A stretch of DNA of 64,000 nucleotides from Oharaeibacter diazotrophicus (lineage in GTDB: Bacteria; Pseudomonadota; Alphaproteobacteria; Rhizobiales; Pleomorphomonadaceae), in assembly GCF_004362745.1 (NCBI RefSeq), contig NZ_SNXY01000006.1, positions 372,001-436,000 on the forward strand, written 5' to 3'. This document shows, piece by piece, positions 27,568-37,055 of the stretch (its first letter is position 1; each line of letters opens with the position of its first letter). The notes beneath the pieces were generated by a model. That model had not been told where the DNA came from. It was given only the letters and a program-made list of their open reading frames with translations, and did no database searches. The position numbers and the translations under genes were made by a program.

Positions 27568-28548
27568 TCAGATCTCGGCGAGCAGCGAGGTGTCGAACAG
27601 GTCGGGGCTGGCCTTGATGCCGACCTTCTCGAGGGTGGCTAGGTTCTTGGCGAGCCACTCGTCGTCCATCGTGAACACGCCCTTCGGGTGCTTGATCAGG
27701 TCGACCTGGATCTTGGCGTGGAAGTCGGCCGCCTCGGGGGTGTAGCCGTTGCCCTTGTACCAGGTGCTCTCGAAGTCCTTGGCGTACTTGACCGGGTCGG
27801 TGAAGTTCTCGTCCCAGCCCTTGCGGCTGGCCCGCAGGAAGGCGACCACGTCGGCGCGGCGGGTGGCCAGCGTCTCCTCGGTGACGGTGACGAGATCCTG
27901 GCCGTAGGGGATGCCGGCGTCGGCGAACAGGATGAAGCTGGTCTTCTTGCCGGTGGTCTGCTCGACGATGAAGGGCAGCGAGGTCATGAAGTCGACGACC
28001 GCGTCGACCTGACCGGTGGCGAGCGGCGTCGGGTCGAAGGCGTAGGGCACGATCTTGACCTGGTCGGCGGCGATGCCGTTGGCCGCCAGGATGATCTTGA
28101 AGGTGCCGTCGTTGAGCGGCGGGCAGGCGACGGTCTTGCCGACGAGGTCCTTGATCGACGTGATGCCGGTCGCCTCGAGGCTGATGATGCTGTCCGGGCT
28201 GCGCTGGAACTGGGCGCCGACGATCTTGAACGGCGCGCCCTTCTCCGACACCGCCGAGGCGGTCTCGAGCAGCGAGGTCAGCGCGATGTCGGCCTTGCCG
28301 GTGAGCAGCGAGGCCTGCGGGATCACGTCCGGGCCGCCGGGGATGTAGGTGAGGTCGAGGCCCTCGGCGGCGTAGTAGCCCTTGTCGATCGCGATGAAAT
28401 AGCCGGCAAACTCCGGGTCGTTGATCCAGATCGACTGGAAGCTCAGCGGCGTCGCCGCGCGGGCGCGGCCGACGGGCGATAGGGCGGCAGCGGCGAGGCC
28501 GGCGAGGGCCCCCGTGGTGAAGGCGCGGCGGCTCGGCATGATCGGCAT
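27568..28548 (-). CDS. ABC transporter substrate-binding protein (NMT1/THI5-like)
   Basis: The 326-residue periplasmic binding protein has a twin-arginine-like signal (PSRRAFTTGALAGLAAAAL, residues about 4-23, cleaved after GRARA). Its SsuA/THI5-type domain includes DPEFAGYFIAIDKGYYAAEG, GGPDVIPQASLLTGKADIAL and PYAFDPTPLATGQVDAVVDF. Relatives bind sulfonates, pyrimidine precursors, riboflavin or aromatic acids. It is the receptor of the importer encoded at 29217-31609, from which it is separated by the VOC gene and a 162-base gap. The start at 28548 is followed by the signal peptide; GGAA lies upstream. Confidence 0.92.
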   Translation of the reverse strand: MPIMPSRRAFTTGALAGLAAAALSPVGRARAATPLSFQSIWINDPEFAGYFIAIDKGYYAAEGLDLTYIPGGPDVIPQASLLTGKADIALTSLLETASAVSEKGAPFKIVGAQFQRSPDSIISLEATGITSIKDLVGKTVACPPLNDGTFKIILAANGIAADQVKIVPYAFDPTPLATGQVDAVVDFMTSLPFIVEQTTGKKTSFILFADAGIPYGQDLVTVTEETLATRRADVVAFLRASRKGWDENFTDPVKYAKDFESTWYKGNGYTPEAADFHAKIQVDLIKHPKGVFTMDDEWLAKNLATLEKVGIKASPDLFDTSLLAEI

Positions 28549-28710
28549 GGGCAGGGTTCCTTCGATCGGCGGTGTCGCGGGGTCGGGTGGTGGGGCGGAC
28601 CGGCCGGCGGCCGGCCGGTCCGAGATTGGTTCCGAGGGATCCTTCCTCATGGATCACGGTGCCTTGCGGCATCTTTTTGACCTGTCGCTCGAACGTGTCG
28701 AGCGCAATCT

Positions 28711-29220
28711 TCACGGCGGCCCGGTCTCGTGCCGGGGTTCCGCCGTGCCTTCGCGAGGACCGACTGCCTCCTGCGGCAGCGGTTCGGGGTGGAGCCATTC
28801 GATCTCGAAGAAGGCTCCGCCCGGCGCCACGCAGTAGACCGCGCGTCCGCCGGGGAACTCGATCGGGCGCCCGAGCACGCGGGCGCCGGCGTCGATGGCG
28901 GCGGCGAGCGTCGCCTCGAAGTCGTCGACGTGGAAGGCGACGTGACCGGCGCCCGGCCGCCAGAGCAGCGCGTCCGCCTCCGGCCGCGGCTCGTCGGCGG
29001 GGTGGAACGCGATCAGCTCCAGGATCAGCGGATGGGCGTCGGCGCGCATCTGCGTGAAGTCGCAGGAGAGGCCGGGCCGGCCGGTCATGGCGACGATGTC
29101 GTCGGTCATGCCGCGCTCGACGAACAGCGGCGAGAAGCCGAACACGGTGCCGAAGAAGGCGATCGCCGGGTCGAGGTCGGCGACGGTGAGCGAGGCGTGG
29201 TGCCAGCGGATCGCGGTCAT
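28711..29220 (-). CDS. VOC family (glyoxalase-like) protein
   Basis: The 169-residue protein has two beta-alpha-beta-beta-beta modules of the vicinal oxygen chelate fold. RWHHASLTVADLDPAIAFFG carries the first metal-ligand His, AGHVAFHVDDFEATLAAAID the second-module His, and FFEIEWLHPEP the terminal Glu. This is a metal-enzyme arrangement seen in ring-cleavage dioxygenases, isomerases and epimerases. The ATG overlaps the permease stop (ATGA), so it is co-translated with the importer. It may act on the imported compound; the reaction is unknown. Confidence 0.85.
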   Translation of the reverse strand: MTAIRWHHASLTVADLDPAIAFFGTVFGFSPLFVERGMTDDIVAMTGRPGLSCDFTQMRADAHPLILELIAFHPADEPRPEADALLWRPGAGHVAFHVDDFEATLAAAIDAGARVLGRPIEFPGGRAVYCVAPGGAFFEIEWLHPEPLPQEAVGPREGTAEPRHETGPP

Positions 29221-30776
29221 CGCCGGTATCTCCGCTCCAGGACCCCGACCGCCTCGTAGGCGGCGACCGAGATCAGGATGGCGATCAACGCGCCGGCCCA
29301 GATCATGTCGAACTCCAACCCGCCGCGGGAAATGTTGAGGAGGTTGCCGAGGCCGACGCCGGTCAGCAGCCATTCCGCCACCATGACGCCGAGGAGGGCC
29401 TGCGGCGCGACGAGTCGCGCCGCCGCGAACAGGTGGCCGACCGCGTAGGGCACGGCGACGTGGACGAGGTGCTTCAGCCGGCCCCCACCGTAGACCGCGA
29501 CGAGGTCGCCGGCGGCCCGCGGCACCGAGACGAGGCCCTGGTGGATCATCACGTAGGCCGGGAAGAACACCACCAGCACCGCCATGAACACCGAGGCGGC
29601 GACGCCACGGCCGAACAGCAGCACCACGAAGGGCACCACGGCGACCAGCGGCATGTTCTGCGCGACGAGGGCCACCGGCATGGTGGCGCGGGCGAAGGTC
29701 GGGGCGAGCAGGGCGAGGGCGGCGAGGGCGAAGGCGAAGGCGAGGCCGGCGACGAGGCCGAGGGCGGCGATCGGCAGCGTCTCGGCGAGCGCCCGGCCCA
29801 TGGCGGCGCGGGCGGCCTCGGCCTCGCGCCCGGTGACGAGGTACATCACGGTCCGGACCGGCCCGGGCGCGACGATCGGGCTGACCTTGGAGAGTGTCAC
29901 CGCCAGTTCCCAGACCACGAAGGGCAGGGCGAGGGCGCCGAGGGCGAGCGCGATCCGGAGCCAGCGCGGCGCGGATGCGGCGGCCGACGCGTCGGCGGGG
30001 CGGACGGTGGCGAGCGTCACCGCGCCGGTGGTGGCGTCGAGCCGGCGGGCGGGCAGCAGGAAGGCGAGGTAGCCGGCGAGCGCGACGGCACTGGAGGCGA
30101 GGCCGATGCCCCAGAGCCGGGCCGGGTCGCCCTGGGGCAGGGCGGAGAGCAGGAAGGCGCCGAAGCCCCAGCGCGTGCCCGACCCGAACTCGCCGAGCAC
30201 GGCGCCGAGCACCGCGAGCGGCGCGGCGATGCGCAGGCCGGCGAGCACGGCCGGGAGCGCGCCGCGCAGGCGCACGTGGCGCATCAGCTGACGCTCGCCG
30301 CCGCCGTAGGCCGCCACGAGGTCGGCGAGGCGGGGGTCGACGGTCCTCAGACCCATCAGCGCCGCCGACATCGCCGGGAAGTAGACCATCATCGCGGCGA
30401 GCGCGATCTGCGGCCAGGTGCCCTTCAGGAACAGCACCAGCAGCGGCCCGACCACGATCGCCGGCATCGCGAACAGCGCGATGTTGACGCCGCGCATCAA
30501 CAGCTCGGCGCTCGGCCAGAGGCAGAAGGCGAGGGCGGCGAGGAGCGCGACCGCGACGCCGAGCGCGAAGCCGGCGAGCGAGGTCTCGACCGTGGCGAGG
30601 CCGTGCAGCAGGTAGAGCTCGCGGTCGGTCACGAAGCCGGCGAGGATGCGCGTCGGCGCCGGCATCACCGCCCGACCCCACTCGGTGCCGCGGCCGAGCA
30701 CTTCCCAGAGGGCGAGCACGGCCACCGCGAGCAGGACGGCGCGGACGGTCTCGGCGCCGGGCCGGCGGTCGATCAT
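29217..30776 (-). CDS. Fused double ABC transporter permease
   Basis: The 519-residue protein contains two complete permease domains in one chain. Each half has about six membrane segments and its own cytoplasmic EAA-type coupling loop: [20 protein letters not shown] at about 152-171 and [20 protein letters not shown] at about 424-443. The linker lies near residues 245-275. Most importers of the nitrate/taurine/HMP type use a homodimer of a single-domain permease. The gene overlaps its ATPase gene (ATGA) upstream and the VOC gene (ATGA) downstream. Confidence 0.93.
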   Translation of the reverse strand: MIDRRPGAETVRAVLLAVAVLALWEVLGRGTEWGRAVMPAPTRILAGFVTDRELYLLHGLATVETSLAGFALGVAVALLAALAFCLWPSAELLMRGVNIALFAMPAIVVGPLLVLFLKGTWPQIALAAMMVYFPAMSAALMGLRTVDPRLADLVAAYGGGERQLMRHVRLRGALPAVLAGLRIAAPLAVLGAVLGEFGSGTRWGFGAFLLSALPQGDPARLWGIGLASSAVALAGYLAFLLPARRLDATTGAVTLATVRPADASAAASAPRWLRIALALGALALPFVVWELAVTLSKVSPIVAPGPVRTVMYLVTGREAEAARAAMGRALAETLPIAALGLVAGLAFAFALAALALLAPTFARATMPVALVAQNMPLVAVVPFVVLLFGRGVAASVFMAVLVVFFPAYVMIHQGLVSVPRAAGDLVAVYGGGRLKHLVHVAVPYAVGHLFAAARLVAPQALLGVMVAEWLLTGVGLGNLLNISRGGLEFDMIWAGALIAILISVAAYEAVGVLERRYRR

Positions 30777-31609
30777 CGCCCGCCCTCCCCGTGCAGGATG
30801 CCGGCGAGCCGGTCGCAGAGCGCGTGGAACTCGGGCCGGCCGAACAGTTCCGGCGTGCGCGGCCGCGGGAACGGCACGGTGACGACCTCGGCGATCCGGC
30901 CGGGCCGGGCGTGCATCACCACCACGGTGTCGGCGAGGAAGACGGCCTCGTCGATGCCGTGGGTGACGAGCAGCGTGGTGGTGCGCCGCGCCGCCCAGAT
31001 CCGCTGCAGCTCCATGTTCATGGTGCGGCGCAGGATCTGGTCGAGCGCGCCGAACGGCTCGTCGAGCAGCAGCACCGAGGGATCGGTGACGAGGGCGCGG
31101 GCGATGGCGACGCGCTGGCGCATGCCGCCCGAGAGTTCGGCCGGCAGCGCGTCCTCGTGGCCCTTCAGGCCGACCAGCTCGATCAGGCCGCGGATGGCGT
31201 CGGCGTGGCGGGCGACCGGGCGGCCGAGGATCTGCAGCGGGAAGGCGACGTTGGCGAACACGCTGCGCCAGGGCAGCAGCGCCGGATCCTGGAAGGCGAT
31301 GCCGAGTTCGCCCTCCTTGCGGAACTGCTCGGGATGCTTGCCGCGCACCAGCACCGCGCCGCCGTCGTCGGGCTGCTCGAGCCCGGCGACCATGCGCAGC
31401 AGCGTCGACTTCCCGCAGCCCGACGGCCCGATCAGCGCCACGAAGGCGCCGCGCGGCACCTTCAGCGACAGGCCGTCCAGCGCCGTCACCGGACCCTGCG
31501 CGGTGCGGAAGGTCTTGGCGGCGCGGTCGATCACGAGATCGACCGGGGCGTCGTCGGCGGTGACGGGCTCGGTCATGGCGAGGGCGTCCCGGGCGGTGGG
31601 GGCGTTCAT
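30773..31609 (-). CDS. ABC transporter ATP-binding protein (nitrate/taurine/HMP type)
   Basis: The 278-residue ATPase has Walker [10 protein letters not shown], the Q-loop in [10 protein letters not shown], signature LSGGMRQR, Walker [13 protein letters not shown] and the switch His in LVTHGIDEA. It resembles the SsuB/TauB/ThiZ group. It powers the fused permease encoded immediately after it, with a four-base overlap. A second in-frame ATG at 31576 would remove eleven residues that are not conserved. The gene follows the deaminase gene by 23 bases. Confidence 0.93.
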   Translation of the reverse strand: MNAPTARDALAMTEPVTADDAPVDLVIDRAAKTFRTAQGPVTALDGLSLKVPRGAFVALIGPSGCGKSTLLRMVAGLEQPDDGGAVLVRGKHPEQFRKEGELGIAFQDPALLPWRSVFANVAFPLQILGRPVARHADAIRGLIELVGLKGHEDALPAELSGGMRQRVAIARALVTDPSVLLLDEPFGALDQILRRTMNMELQRIWAARRTTTLLVTHGIDEAVFLADTVVVMHARPGRIAEVVTVPFPRPRTPELFGRPEFHALCDRLAGILHGEGGR

Positions 31610-31632
31610 GAACTGTCGAGCGCTCCCCGGGG

Positions 31633-32991
31633 TCAGAGGGCTGCGAGGAAGGCCTTGGCGGCCTCCCCGTGGTCGTGGCGCAGGCGCGCGACGTCGACGC
31701 CGACGGGCGCGCCGTCCTCGACGCGCCAGTCGCCGGCGACCATGACGCGGTCGGCACGGTGGGCGCCGCACAGCACCAGCGCGGCGATCGGGTCGCCGGC
31801 GCCGGAGAAGCGCAGGTCGTCGAGGGTGAAGAGCGAAAGGTCGGCGGCCATGCCCGGCGCGATCCGGCCGATGTCGGTGCGGCCGAGGCAGGCGGCCGAG
31901 CCCTCGCTCGCCCAGCGCAGCGCGTCGAAATGGGTGACCGAGGCGGCGTCGTAGCGCAGCCGGCCGAGCATCAGGGCGTGGCGGACGGTCTCCATCATGT
32001 TGGAGCTGTCGTTCGAGGCGGAGCCGTCGACGCCGAGGCCGACCGGCGAGCCCGCCGCCTCGAGCTCCCTGGTCCGGCAGAGGCCGGAGGCGAGCACGGC
32101 GTTGGAGGTCGGGCAGTGGCAGACGCCGACCCGGTGGCGGCCGAGGCGGGCGACCTCGCCGTCGTCGAAATGGATGCCGTGGGCGAGCCAGACGCGCTCG
32201 TTCAGCCAGCCGCAGTCCTCGAGGTAGTCGAGCGGGCGCTTGCCGAAGCGGGCGAGGCAGAAGGCGTCCTCGTCGTGGGTCTCGCCGAGGTGGGTGTGGA
32301 GCCGGCAGTCGTGGGTCTCGGCGAGGCTCGCCGCCTCGCACATCATCCGCGTCGTCACGTTGAAGGGCGCGCAAGGGGCGAGCGCGACGGTGGTCATCGC
32401 GCCGGGGCGGCGGTCGTGCCAGCGGCCGATGACGCGCTCGCAGTCGGCGAGCACGGTGTCGTCGTCCTGCATCAGCCGCTCGTCGGCGATGCCGCCGCTG
32501 CGCGTGCCCATGTTGATCACGCCGCGGGTGAGGGCGATCCGCATGCCGAGCCGGCCGGCCTCCTCCGCCTCGATGTCGACGGCGTCGGGCATGTCGGCGG
32601 GGAAGACGAACAGGTGGTCCGACGCGGTCGTGCAGCCGGACATCAGGAGTTCGGTGAGCGCGACACGGACGGCGAGGCGGAAGCGGTCGCGGTCGAGGAA
32701 CCGGCCCCAGCGCGGATAGAGCGCCTTCAGCCAGGGGAAGAGCTCCTTGTTGATCGCCTCCGGGTGGGCGCGGGTCAGCGTCTGGAAGAAGTGGTGGTGG
32801 GTGTTGACGAGGCCGGGCAGCACGACGTGGCGGCCGGCGTCGAACACGCGGTCGTGGGCGGGGTCGGGGTCGTCGCGTCCCACGAGGGCGACGATCAGGC
32901 CGCCTTCGACGACCACGCCGCGCTCGGCGCCCTCGGCGAGGACGGCGATCGGATCGCGGATCCAGAGGCGGGCGGCGGCGGGGACGGTCAT
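31633..32991 (-). CDS. 8-oxoguanine deaminase-like amidohydrolase
   Basis: The 452-residue protein is a cytosolic metal-dependent amidohydrolase. It has metal ligands in [22 protein letters not shown] and [10 protein letters not shown], and the Asp in [11 protein letters not shown]. The stretches [20 protein letters not shown] and [19 protein letters not shown] match characterised bacterial 8-oxoguanine deaminases, which give urate from 8-oxoguanine. In the neighbouring pathway it may act on a different purine-like base. Its ATG overlaps the stop of the aldehyde dehydrogenase gene; the importer ATPase follows. Confidence 0.85.
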   Translation of the reverse strand: MTVPAAARLWIRDPIAVLAEGAERGVVVEGGLIVALVGRDDPDPAHDRVFDAGRHVVLPGLVNTHHHFFQTLTRAHPEAINKELFPWLKALYPRWGRFLDRDRFRLAVRVALTELLMSGCTTASDHLFVFPADMPDAVDIEAEEAGRLGMRIALTRGVINMGTRSGGIADERLMQDDDTVLADCERVIGRWHDRRPGAMTTVALAPCAPFNVTTRMMCEAASLAETHDCRLHTHLGETHDEDAFCLARFGKRPLDYLEDCGWLNERVWLAHGIHFDDGEVARLGRHRVGVCHCPTSNAVLASGLCRTRELEAAGSPVGLGVDGSASNDSSNMMETVRHALMLGRLRYDAASVTHFDALRWASEGSAACLGRTDIGRIAPGMAADLSLFTLDDLRFSGAGDPIAALVLCGAHRADRVMVAGDWRVEDGAPVGVDVARLRHDHGEAAKAFLAAL

Positions 32992-34433
32992 GCGCCGGCC
33001 CCGCGGTCGTAGCCGAGGATCGCCTTCACCTCGAGGAACTCCATCAGCCCGTGGACGCCGAGTTCGCGGCCGTTGCCGGAGCGCTTGTAGCCGCCGAACG
33101 GCGCCTCGAAGTCGAAGAACGGGTCGTTGAGGAAGATGCGGCCGGCGCGGATGCGGCGGGCGACGGCCCGGGCGTGCGCGAGGTCGCGCGAATGGACGTA
33201 GCCGGCGAGGCCGTAGAGGCTGTCGTTGGCGATCGCCACCGCCTCGTCCTCGTCGGCGTAGGTCATGACCGAGAGCACCGGCCCGAAGATCTCCTCGCGG
33301 GCGATGGTCATGGCCGGCGTCACGTCGGCGAAGATGGTCGGGCGGACGTAGAAGCCGCGGTTCAGCCCCTCCGGGCGGCCGGGCCCGCCGACGACGAGGC
33401 GGGCGCCCTCGGCGATGCCGGTCTCGATCATCCCTTGGATCTTGGCGAACTGCGCCGCGCCGGCGACCGGCCCCATGGTCGTCTCCGGCCGGGTCGGATC
33501 GCCGACGACCACCGCGGCGGCGACCGCGGTCGCGCGCGCCAGCACCTCGTCCAGCTGGTCGCGGTGCACCAGCATCCGGGTCGGCGCGATGCAGGACTGG
33601 CCGGAATTGATGAAACAGCGGCGCACGCCGTCGGTGACGGCGAGGTCGAGGTCGGCGTCAGGGAGCACGACGTTGGCGGACTTGCCGCCGAGTTCCTGGT
33701 GCACCCGCTTGACCGTGTCGGCGGCCGCCCGTGCGATGGCGATGCCGGCCCGGGTCGATCCGGTGAAGGACACCATGTCGACGTCCGGATGCGCCGACAG
33801 CGCCGCGCCGACGGTCGGGCCGGTGCCGTTGACGAGGTTGAACACGCCGGGGGGAACGCCGGCCTCGTCCAGCACCTCGGCGAGCAGCAGCGCCGACAGC
33901 GGCGACAGTTCGGACGGCTTCAGCACCACGGTGCAGCCGGCGGCGAGCGCCGGGCCGAGCTTGGTGACGATCTGGTTGAGCGGCCAGTTCCACGGCGTGA
34001 TCAGCGCCGCGACGCCGATCGGCTCGTGGGTGACCAGCGTCTCGCCGCGCGGCTCGTCGAAGGCGAAGCGCTCGAGCACGTCGGCGGCGCTGCGGAAATA
34101 GACGATGCTCGACCCGGTCTGCATCTCGCGGGCGAGCCAGGGCGGCGAGCCCATCTCGGTGGTGACGGCGCTGGCGAGTTCGTCGCGGCGGGCCTCGAAC
34201 ACGTCGGCGATCCGGCGCAGGAGCGCGACGCGCTCGGCCGGCCGAGTGGCGGCGAAGGCCGGGAAGGCGCGGCGGGCGGCTGCGACCGCGCGGTCGACGT
34301 CGACGTCGTCGCCGGCGGCGACTTCCGCGACCGGCTCTTCGGTCGCCGGGTTGACGACGGCGATCCGGGCCGGGGAATGCGGTTCGACGAAGGCGCCGTC
34401 GATATAGTGGCGGGTGGTGGGGATGCCGGTCAC
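32988..34433 (-). CDS. Aldehyde dehydrogenase family protein
   Basis: The 481-residue NAD(P)-dependent enzyme oxidises an aldehyde to the acid. Catalytic residues are in place: Asn149 in PWNWP, Lys172 in LKPSELSP, Glu247 in ELGGKS and Cys281 in NSGQSC. It lies in an overlapping run, aminotransferase - deacetylase - this gene - deaminase, with a GTGA overlap to the deacetylase gene. The setting suggests an amino-aldehyde made by the aminotransferase as substrate. Confidence 0.95.
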   Translation of the reverse strand: MTGIPTTRHYIDGAFVEPHSPARIAVVNPATEEPVAEVAAGDDVDVDRAVAAARRAFPAFAATRPAERVALLRRIADVFEARRDELASAVTTEMGSPPWLAREMQTGSSIVYFRSAADVLERFAFDEPRGETLVTHEPIGVAALITPWNWPLNQIVTKLGPALAAGCTVVLKPSELSPLSALLLAEVLDEAGVPPGVFNLVNGTGPTVGAALSAHPDVDMVSFTGSTRAGIAIARAAADTVKRVHQELGGKSANVVLPDADLDLAVTDGVRRCFINSGQSCIAPTRMLVHRDQLDEVLARATAVAAAVVVGDPTRPETTMGPVAGAAQFAKIQGMIETGIAEGARLVVGGPGRPEGLNRGFYVRPTIFADVTPAMTIAREEIFGPVLSVMTYADEDEAVAIANDSLYGLAGYVHSRDLAHARAVARRIRAGRIFLNDPFFDFEAPFGGYKRSGNGRELGVHGLMEFLEVKAILGYDRGAGA

Positions 34434-35563
34434 GGCGCGGCCTCCCACGCGGCAAGTCGTTGCTCGGCCTTCAGGATCACCGCCTCCTGGTGGGGTTGCA
34501 GGGCCTGCCCCGGCATGGCGGGGATCAGGGCCCGGTAAGGGTCCTCGACGGTGCCCTTCAGCCCCGACAGCGCCTCGACCACGGCGAGGCCGAAGAAGGG
34601 GACGGAAGGGCGATGGTAGCCGCCCTCGTGGGTGGCGACCACCCGGCCGCCGCAGTGGCGGTCGGCCACCTCCATGACACGGCGCGTCATCCACGCGAAG
34701 GTGTCGCCGTCCAGCATCATGCGGCCCTGCGGGTCGTAGGCGCCGGCGTCGAAGCCGCAGGCGACGACGATCAGGTCGGGCGCGAAGTGGTCGAGCAGCG
34801 GGATCACCACGCGGTCGAACAGGGCGCGGTAGGCGCCGATGCCCGAGCCGGCCGGCAGCGGCAGGTTCCAGTTGAAGCCGGTGCCCGCCCCGCCGCCGGC
34901 GGCCTCGAAGGCGCCGGAGACCGGCGGATAGAGCCCGTCCTGGTGGATCGAGATCGTCAGGACGTCCGGGTCGTCCCAGAACAGGTGCTCGGCGCCGTTG
35001 CCGTGGTGGACGTCCCAGTCGAGGATCGCGACGCGGGCAAGGCCGTGGACGGCGCGGGCGTGGCGGGCGGCGAGGGCGCCGTGGTTGAAGATGCAGAAGC
35101 CGAAGCCGTGGTCGGCCTCGGCGTGGTGGCCGGGCGGGCGGACCAGGGCGTAGGCGTTGGCGAGCCGGCCGGAGACGACTGCGTCCACCGCCTCGATCAC
35201 GCCGCCGGCGGCGAGCGCGGCGATGTCGTAGCCGCCGGGGCCGAAGGGCGTGACGCCCGCGGGACGGCCGAGCGAGGCGTCGCCGCCGCGGCCCGCGCTC
35301 ATCGCGCGGAGGGCATCGAGATAGGCGGGCGCGTGGACGCGGGTCAGCTCCGCGTCCGTGGCCGGCCGCGGCTTGACGATCGCGAGCCGGTCGGTCAGGC
35401 CGGCGACGTCGAGCAGGTTCTTGATCCGGCGCTTGCCGTCCGCGCTCTCCGAGGGCTCGTCGGGCTCGATCACGCCGCGCCCGGATTCCAGGAATCCGGC
35501 GAGGGCACGGGTATCGTGCCACATCAGCAGTTCGTGCCAGACGAGGCCCGTCGGCGCCGCCAT
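34430..35563 (-). CDS. Histone deacetylase family protein (acetylpolyamine amidohydrolase-like)
   Basis: The 377-residue zinc hydrolase has the arginase/deacetylase fold: VRPPGHHAEADHGFGF with the His146-His147 pair, LDWDVHHGNG with zinc ligands Asp184 and His186, VACGFDAGAYDPQGRM with the third zinc Asp, and GGYH with the catalytic aromatic. Bacterial members such as acetylpolyamine amidohydrolase deacetylate N-acetyl polyamines. Its neighbours, an aminotransferase and an aldehyde dehydrogenase, fit a route acetylated amine to amine to aldehyde to acid. The start ATG overlaps the aminotransferase stop by one base. Confidence 0.9.
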   Translation of the reverse strand: MAAPTGLVWHELLMWHDTRALAGFLESGRGVIEPDEPSESADGKRRIKNLLDVAGLTDRLAIVKPRPATDAELTRVHAPAYLDALRAMSAGRGGDASLGRPAGVTPFGPGGYDIAALAAGGVIEAVDAVVSGRLANAYALVRPPGHHAEADHGFGFCIFNHGALAARHARAVHGLARVAILDWDVHHGNGAEHLFWDDPDVLTISIHQDGLYPPVSGAFEAAGGGAGTGFNWNLPLPAGSGIGAYRALFDRVVIPLLDHFAPDLIVVACGFDAGAYDPQGRMMLDGDTFAWMTRRVMEVADRHCGGRVVATHEGGYHRPSVPFFGLAVVEALSGLKGTVEDPYRALIPAMPGQALQPHQEAVILKAEQRLAAWEAAP

Positions 35564-36939
35564 CACATCGCTCCGAAATGCCGCGCGGTGGCGTCGATCG
35601 CCTCGCGGGCGATGGCGAAGATCTCGGCGATCTGGTCGGGCGTCGTCACCAGCGGCGGCATCAGGCTCATGGTGTCGCCGTTGGCGCGCAGCGCCAGACC
35701 CCGCTTCAACGCCTCGGCGCTGCAATGGTCGCCGACGTGGGCCTCGTAGGGGAAGGCCTCGCCGGTCGCCTTGTCGCGCACGATCTCGAGGCCGCCCATC
35801 AACCCGACCGACCGGCAGTCGCCGATCAGCGGGTGGTCGACGAAGCTCCGGATCCCCGCCGCGAAGGCCGGCACCAGCTCGGCCTCGGCGCGCTCGACGA
35901 TGCGCTCTTCCGTGAGGATGCGGATGTTCTCGAGCGCGACGGCGCAGCAGGCGGGATGGCCGGAATAGGTGTAGCCGTGCGCCCACTCGCCGCCCTTGTC
36001 GATCAGGACGTCGGCGACGCGGTCGGAGATCACCGTCGCCGACAGCGGCAGGTAGCCGGAGGTGATGCCCTTGCCGAGCTGCATCAGGTCGGGCTCGATG
36101 CCGTAGTAGCGGTGGCCGAACCACTTGCCGGTGCGCCCGAAGCCCATCACCACCTCGTCGAGGACGAGCAGGACGTCGTATTTCCGGCAGATCCGCTGGA
36201 TCTCGGGCCAGTAGGTCTCGGGCGGGCAGATCGCGCCGCCGGCGCTCTGGGCCGGCTCGGCGACGAAGGCGGCGACGCGGTCGGGGCCGATCTCGAGGAT
36301 CTTCTCCTCCAGCCAGCGCGCGGCGACGACGCCGAACTCGGCCGGGTCCATGTCGCGGCCGTGACGGTATCGGTAGGGGGTGCGGATGTGGACGACGCCG
36401 GGCAGCGGCACGTCGCCGCCGGCGCCGTACATCGGCGGGATCCCGGACAGGCTCGCCGCCATGTGGGTGCTGCCGTGGTAGGCGAGTTCGCGGGCGATGA
36501 TCACCCGCTTCTCCGGCCGACCCTCGAGGTCCCAGAAGCGGCGCACCAGCCGCATCGCCGTCTCGTTGGCCTCCGAGCCGGACGACTGGAAGAAGACGTG
36601 GTTGAGGTGATCGGGCAGCAACCCGGTCAGCGTCTCGGCGAGGGTGATTGCGGCGCGGTGCGAGGTCCTGAAGAAGGACGGGCAGTAGGACAGCTCCGCC
36701 ATCTCGCGCGCCACCGCCTCGACCAGTTCGCGGCGGCCGTAGCCGAGATTGACGCAGCCGAGCCCGGACAGGCCGTCGATCATGCGGTTGCCGTCGGTGT
36801 CCCAGACGTGGATGCCCTCGGCGTGCGCGGCGATGCGCGAGCCGGTCTGGCGCAGGCCGGCATGGTCGGTGAAGGGGTGCAGGTAGTGGGCGCGGTCGCG
36901 CACCTGCCAATCCTGCGTGTCGAAGTCGCGGTCCGTCAT
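35563..36939 (-). CDS. Class III aminotransferase (omega-amino acid or diamine type)
   Basis: The 458-residue PLP enzyme has Asp261 (LLVLDEVVMGFGR) and the Schiff-base Lys290 (LGKGITSGYLP). The opening HYLHPFTDH and FFQSSGSEANETA are typical of omega-amino acid:pyruvate and putrescine-type aminotransferases (class III). It would transfer the terminal amine of a diamine or omega-amino acid to pyruvate or a similar acceptor. The upstream AraC gene (116 bases away, same strand) is its likely regulator. It starts the overlapping aminotransferase-deacetylase-dehydrogenase-deaminase run. Confidence 0.93.
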   Translation of the reverse strand: MTDRDFDTQDWQVRDRAHYLHPFTDHAGLRQTGSRIAAHAEGIHVWDTDGNRMIDGLSGLGCVNLGYGRRELVEAVAREMAELSYCPSFFRTSHRAAITLAETLTGLLPDHLNHVFFQSSGSEANETAMRLVRRFWDLEGRPEKRVIIARELAYHGSTHMAASLSGIPPMYGAGGDVPLPGVVHIRTPYRYRHGRDMDPAEFGVVAARWLEEKILEIGPDRVAAFVAEPAQSAGGAICPPETYWPEIQRICRKYDVLLVLDEVVMGFGRTGKWFGHRYYGIEPDLMQLGKGITSGYLPLSATVISDRVADVLIDKGGEWAHGYTYSGHPACCAVALENIRILTEERIVERAEAELVPAFAAGIRSFVDHPLIGDCRSVGLMGGLEIVRDKATGEAFPYEAHVGDHCSAEALKRGLALRANGDTMSLMPPLVTTPDQIAEIFAIAREAIDATARHFGAM

Positions 36940-37055
36940 CTGGGTCCTCGCCGAGGTGCCGCCGGAGCGCCGCGCGGGGGCTCCGGAGTGTCCCGGATTA
37001 GACGCCGACGGCGGCGGCGGCGCCACGGCCGCGTCTGGTCCCGCGCCGCGCAAAA

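Noticed and set aside
27568-28548. Thiamine-precursor (ThiY) receptor
   Set aside because: The THI5/NMT1-like fold alone does not identify the ligand; no TPP riboswitch or thiamine gene is near the importer.
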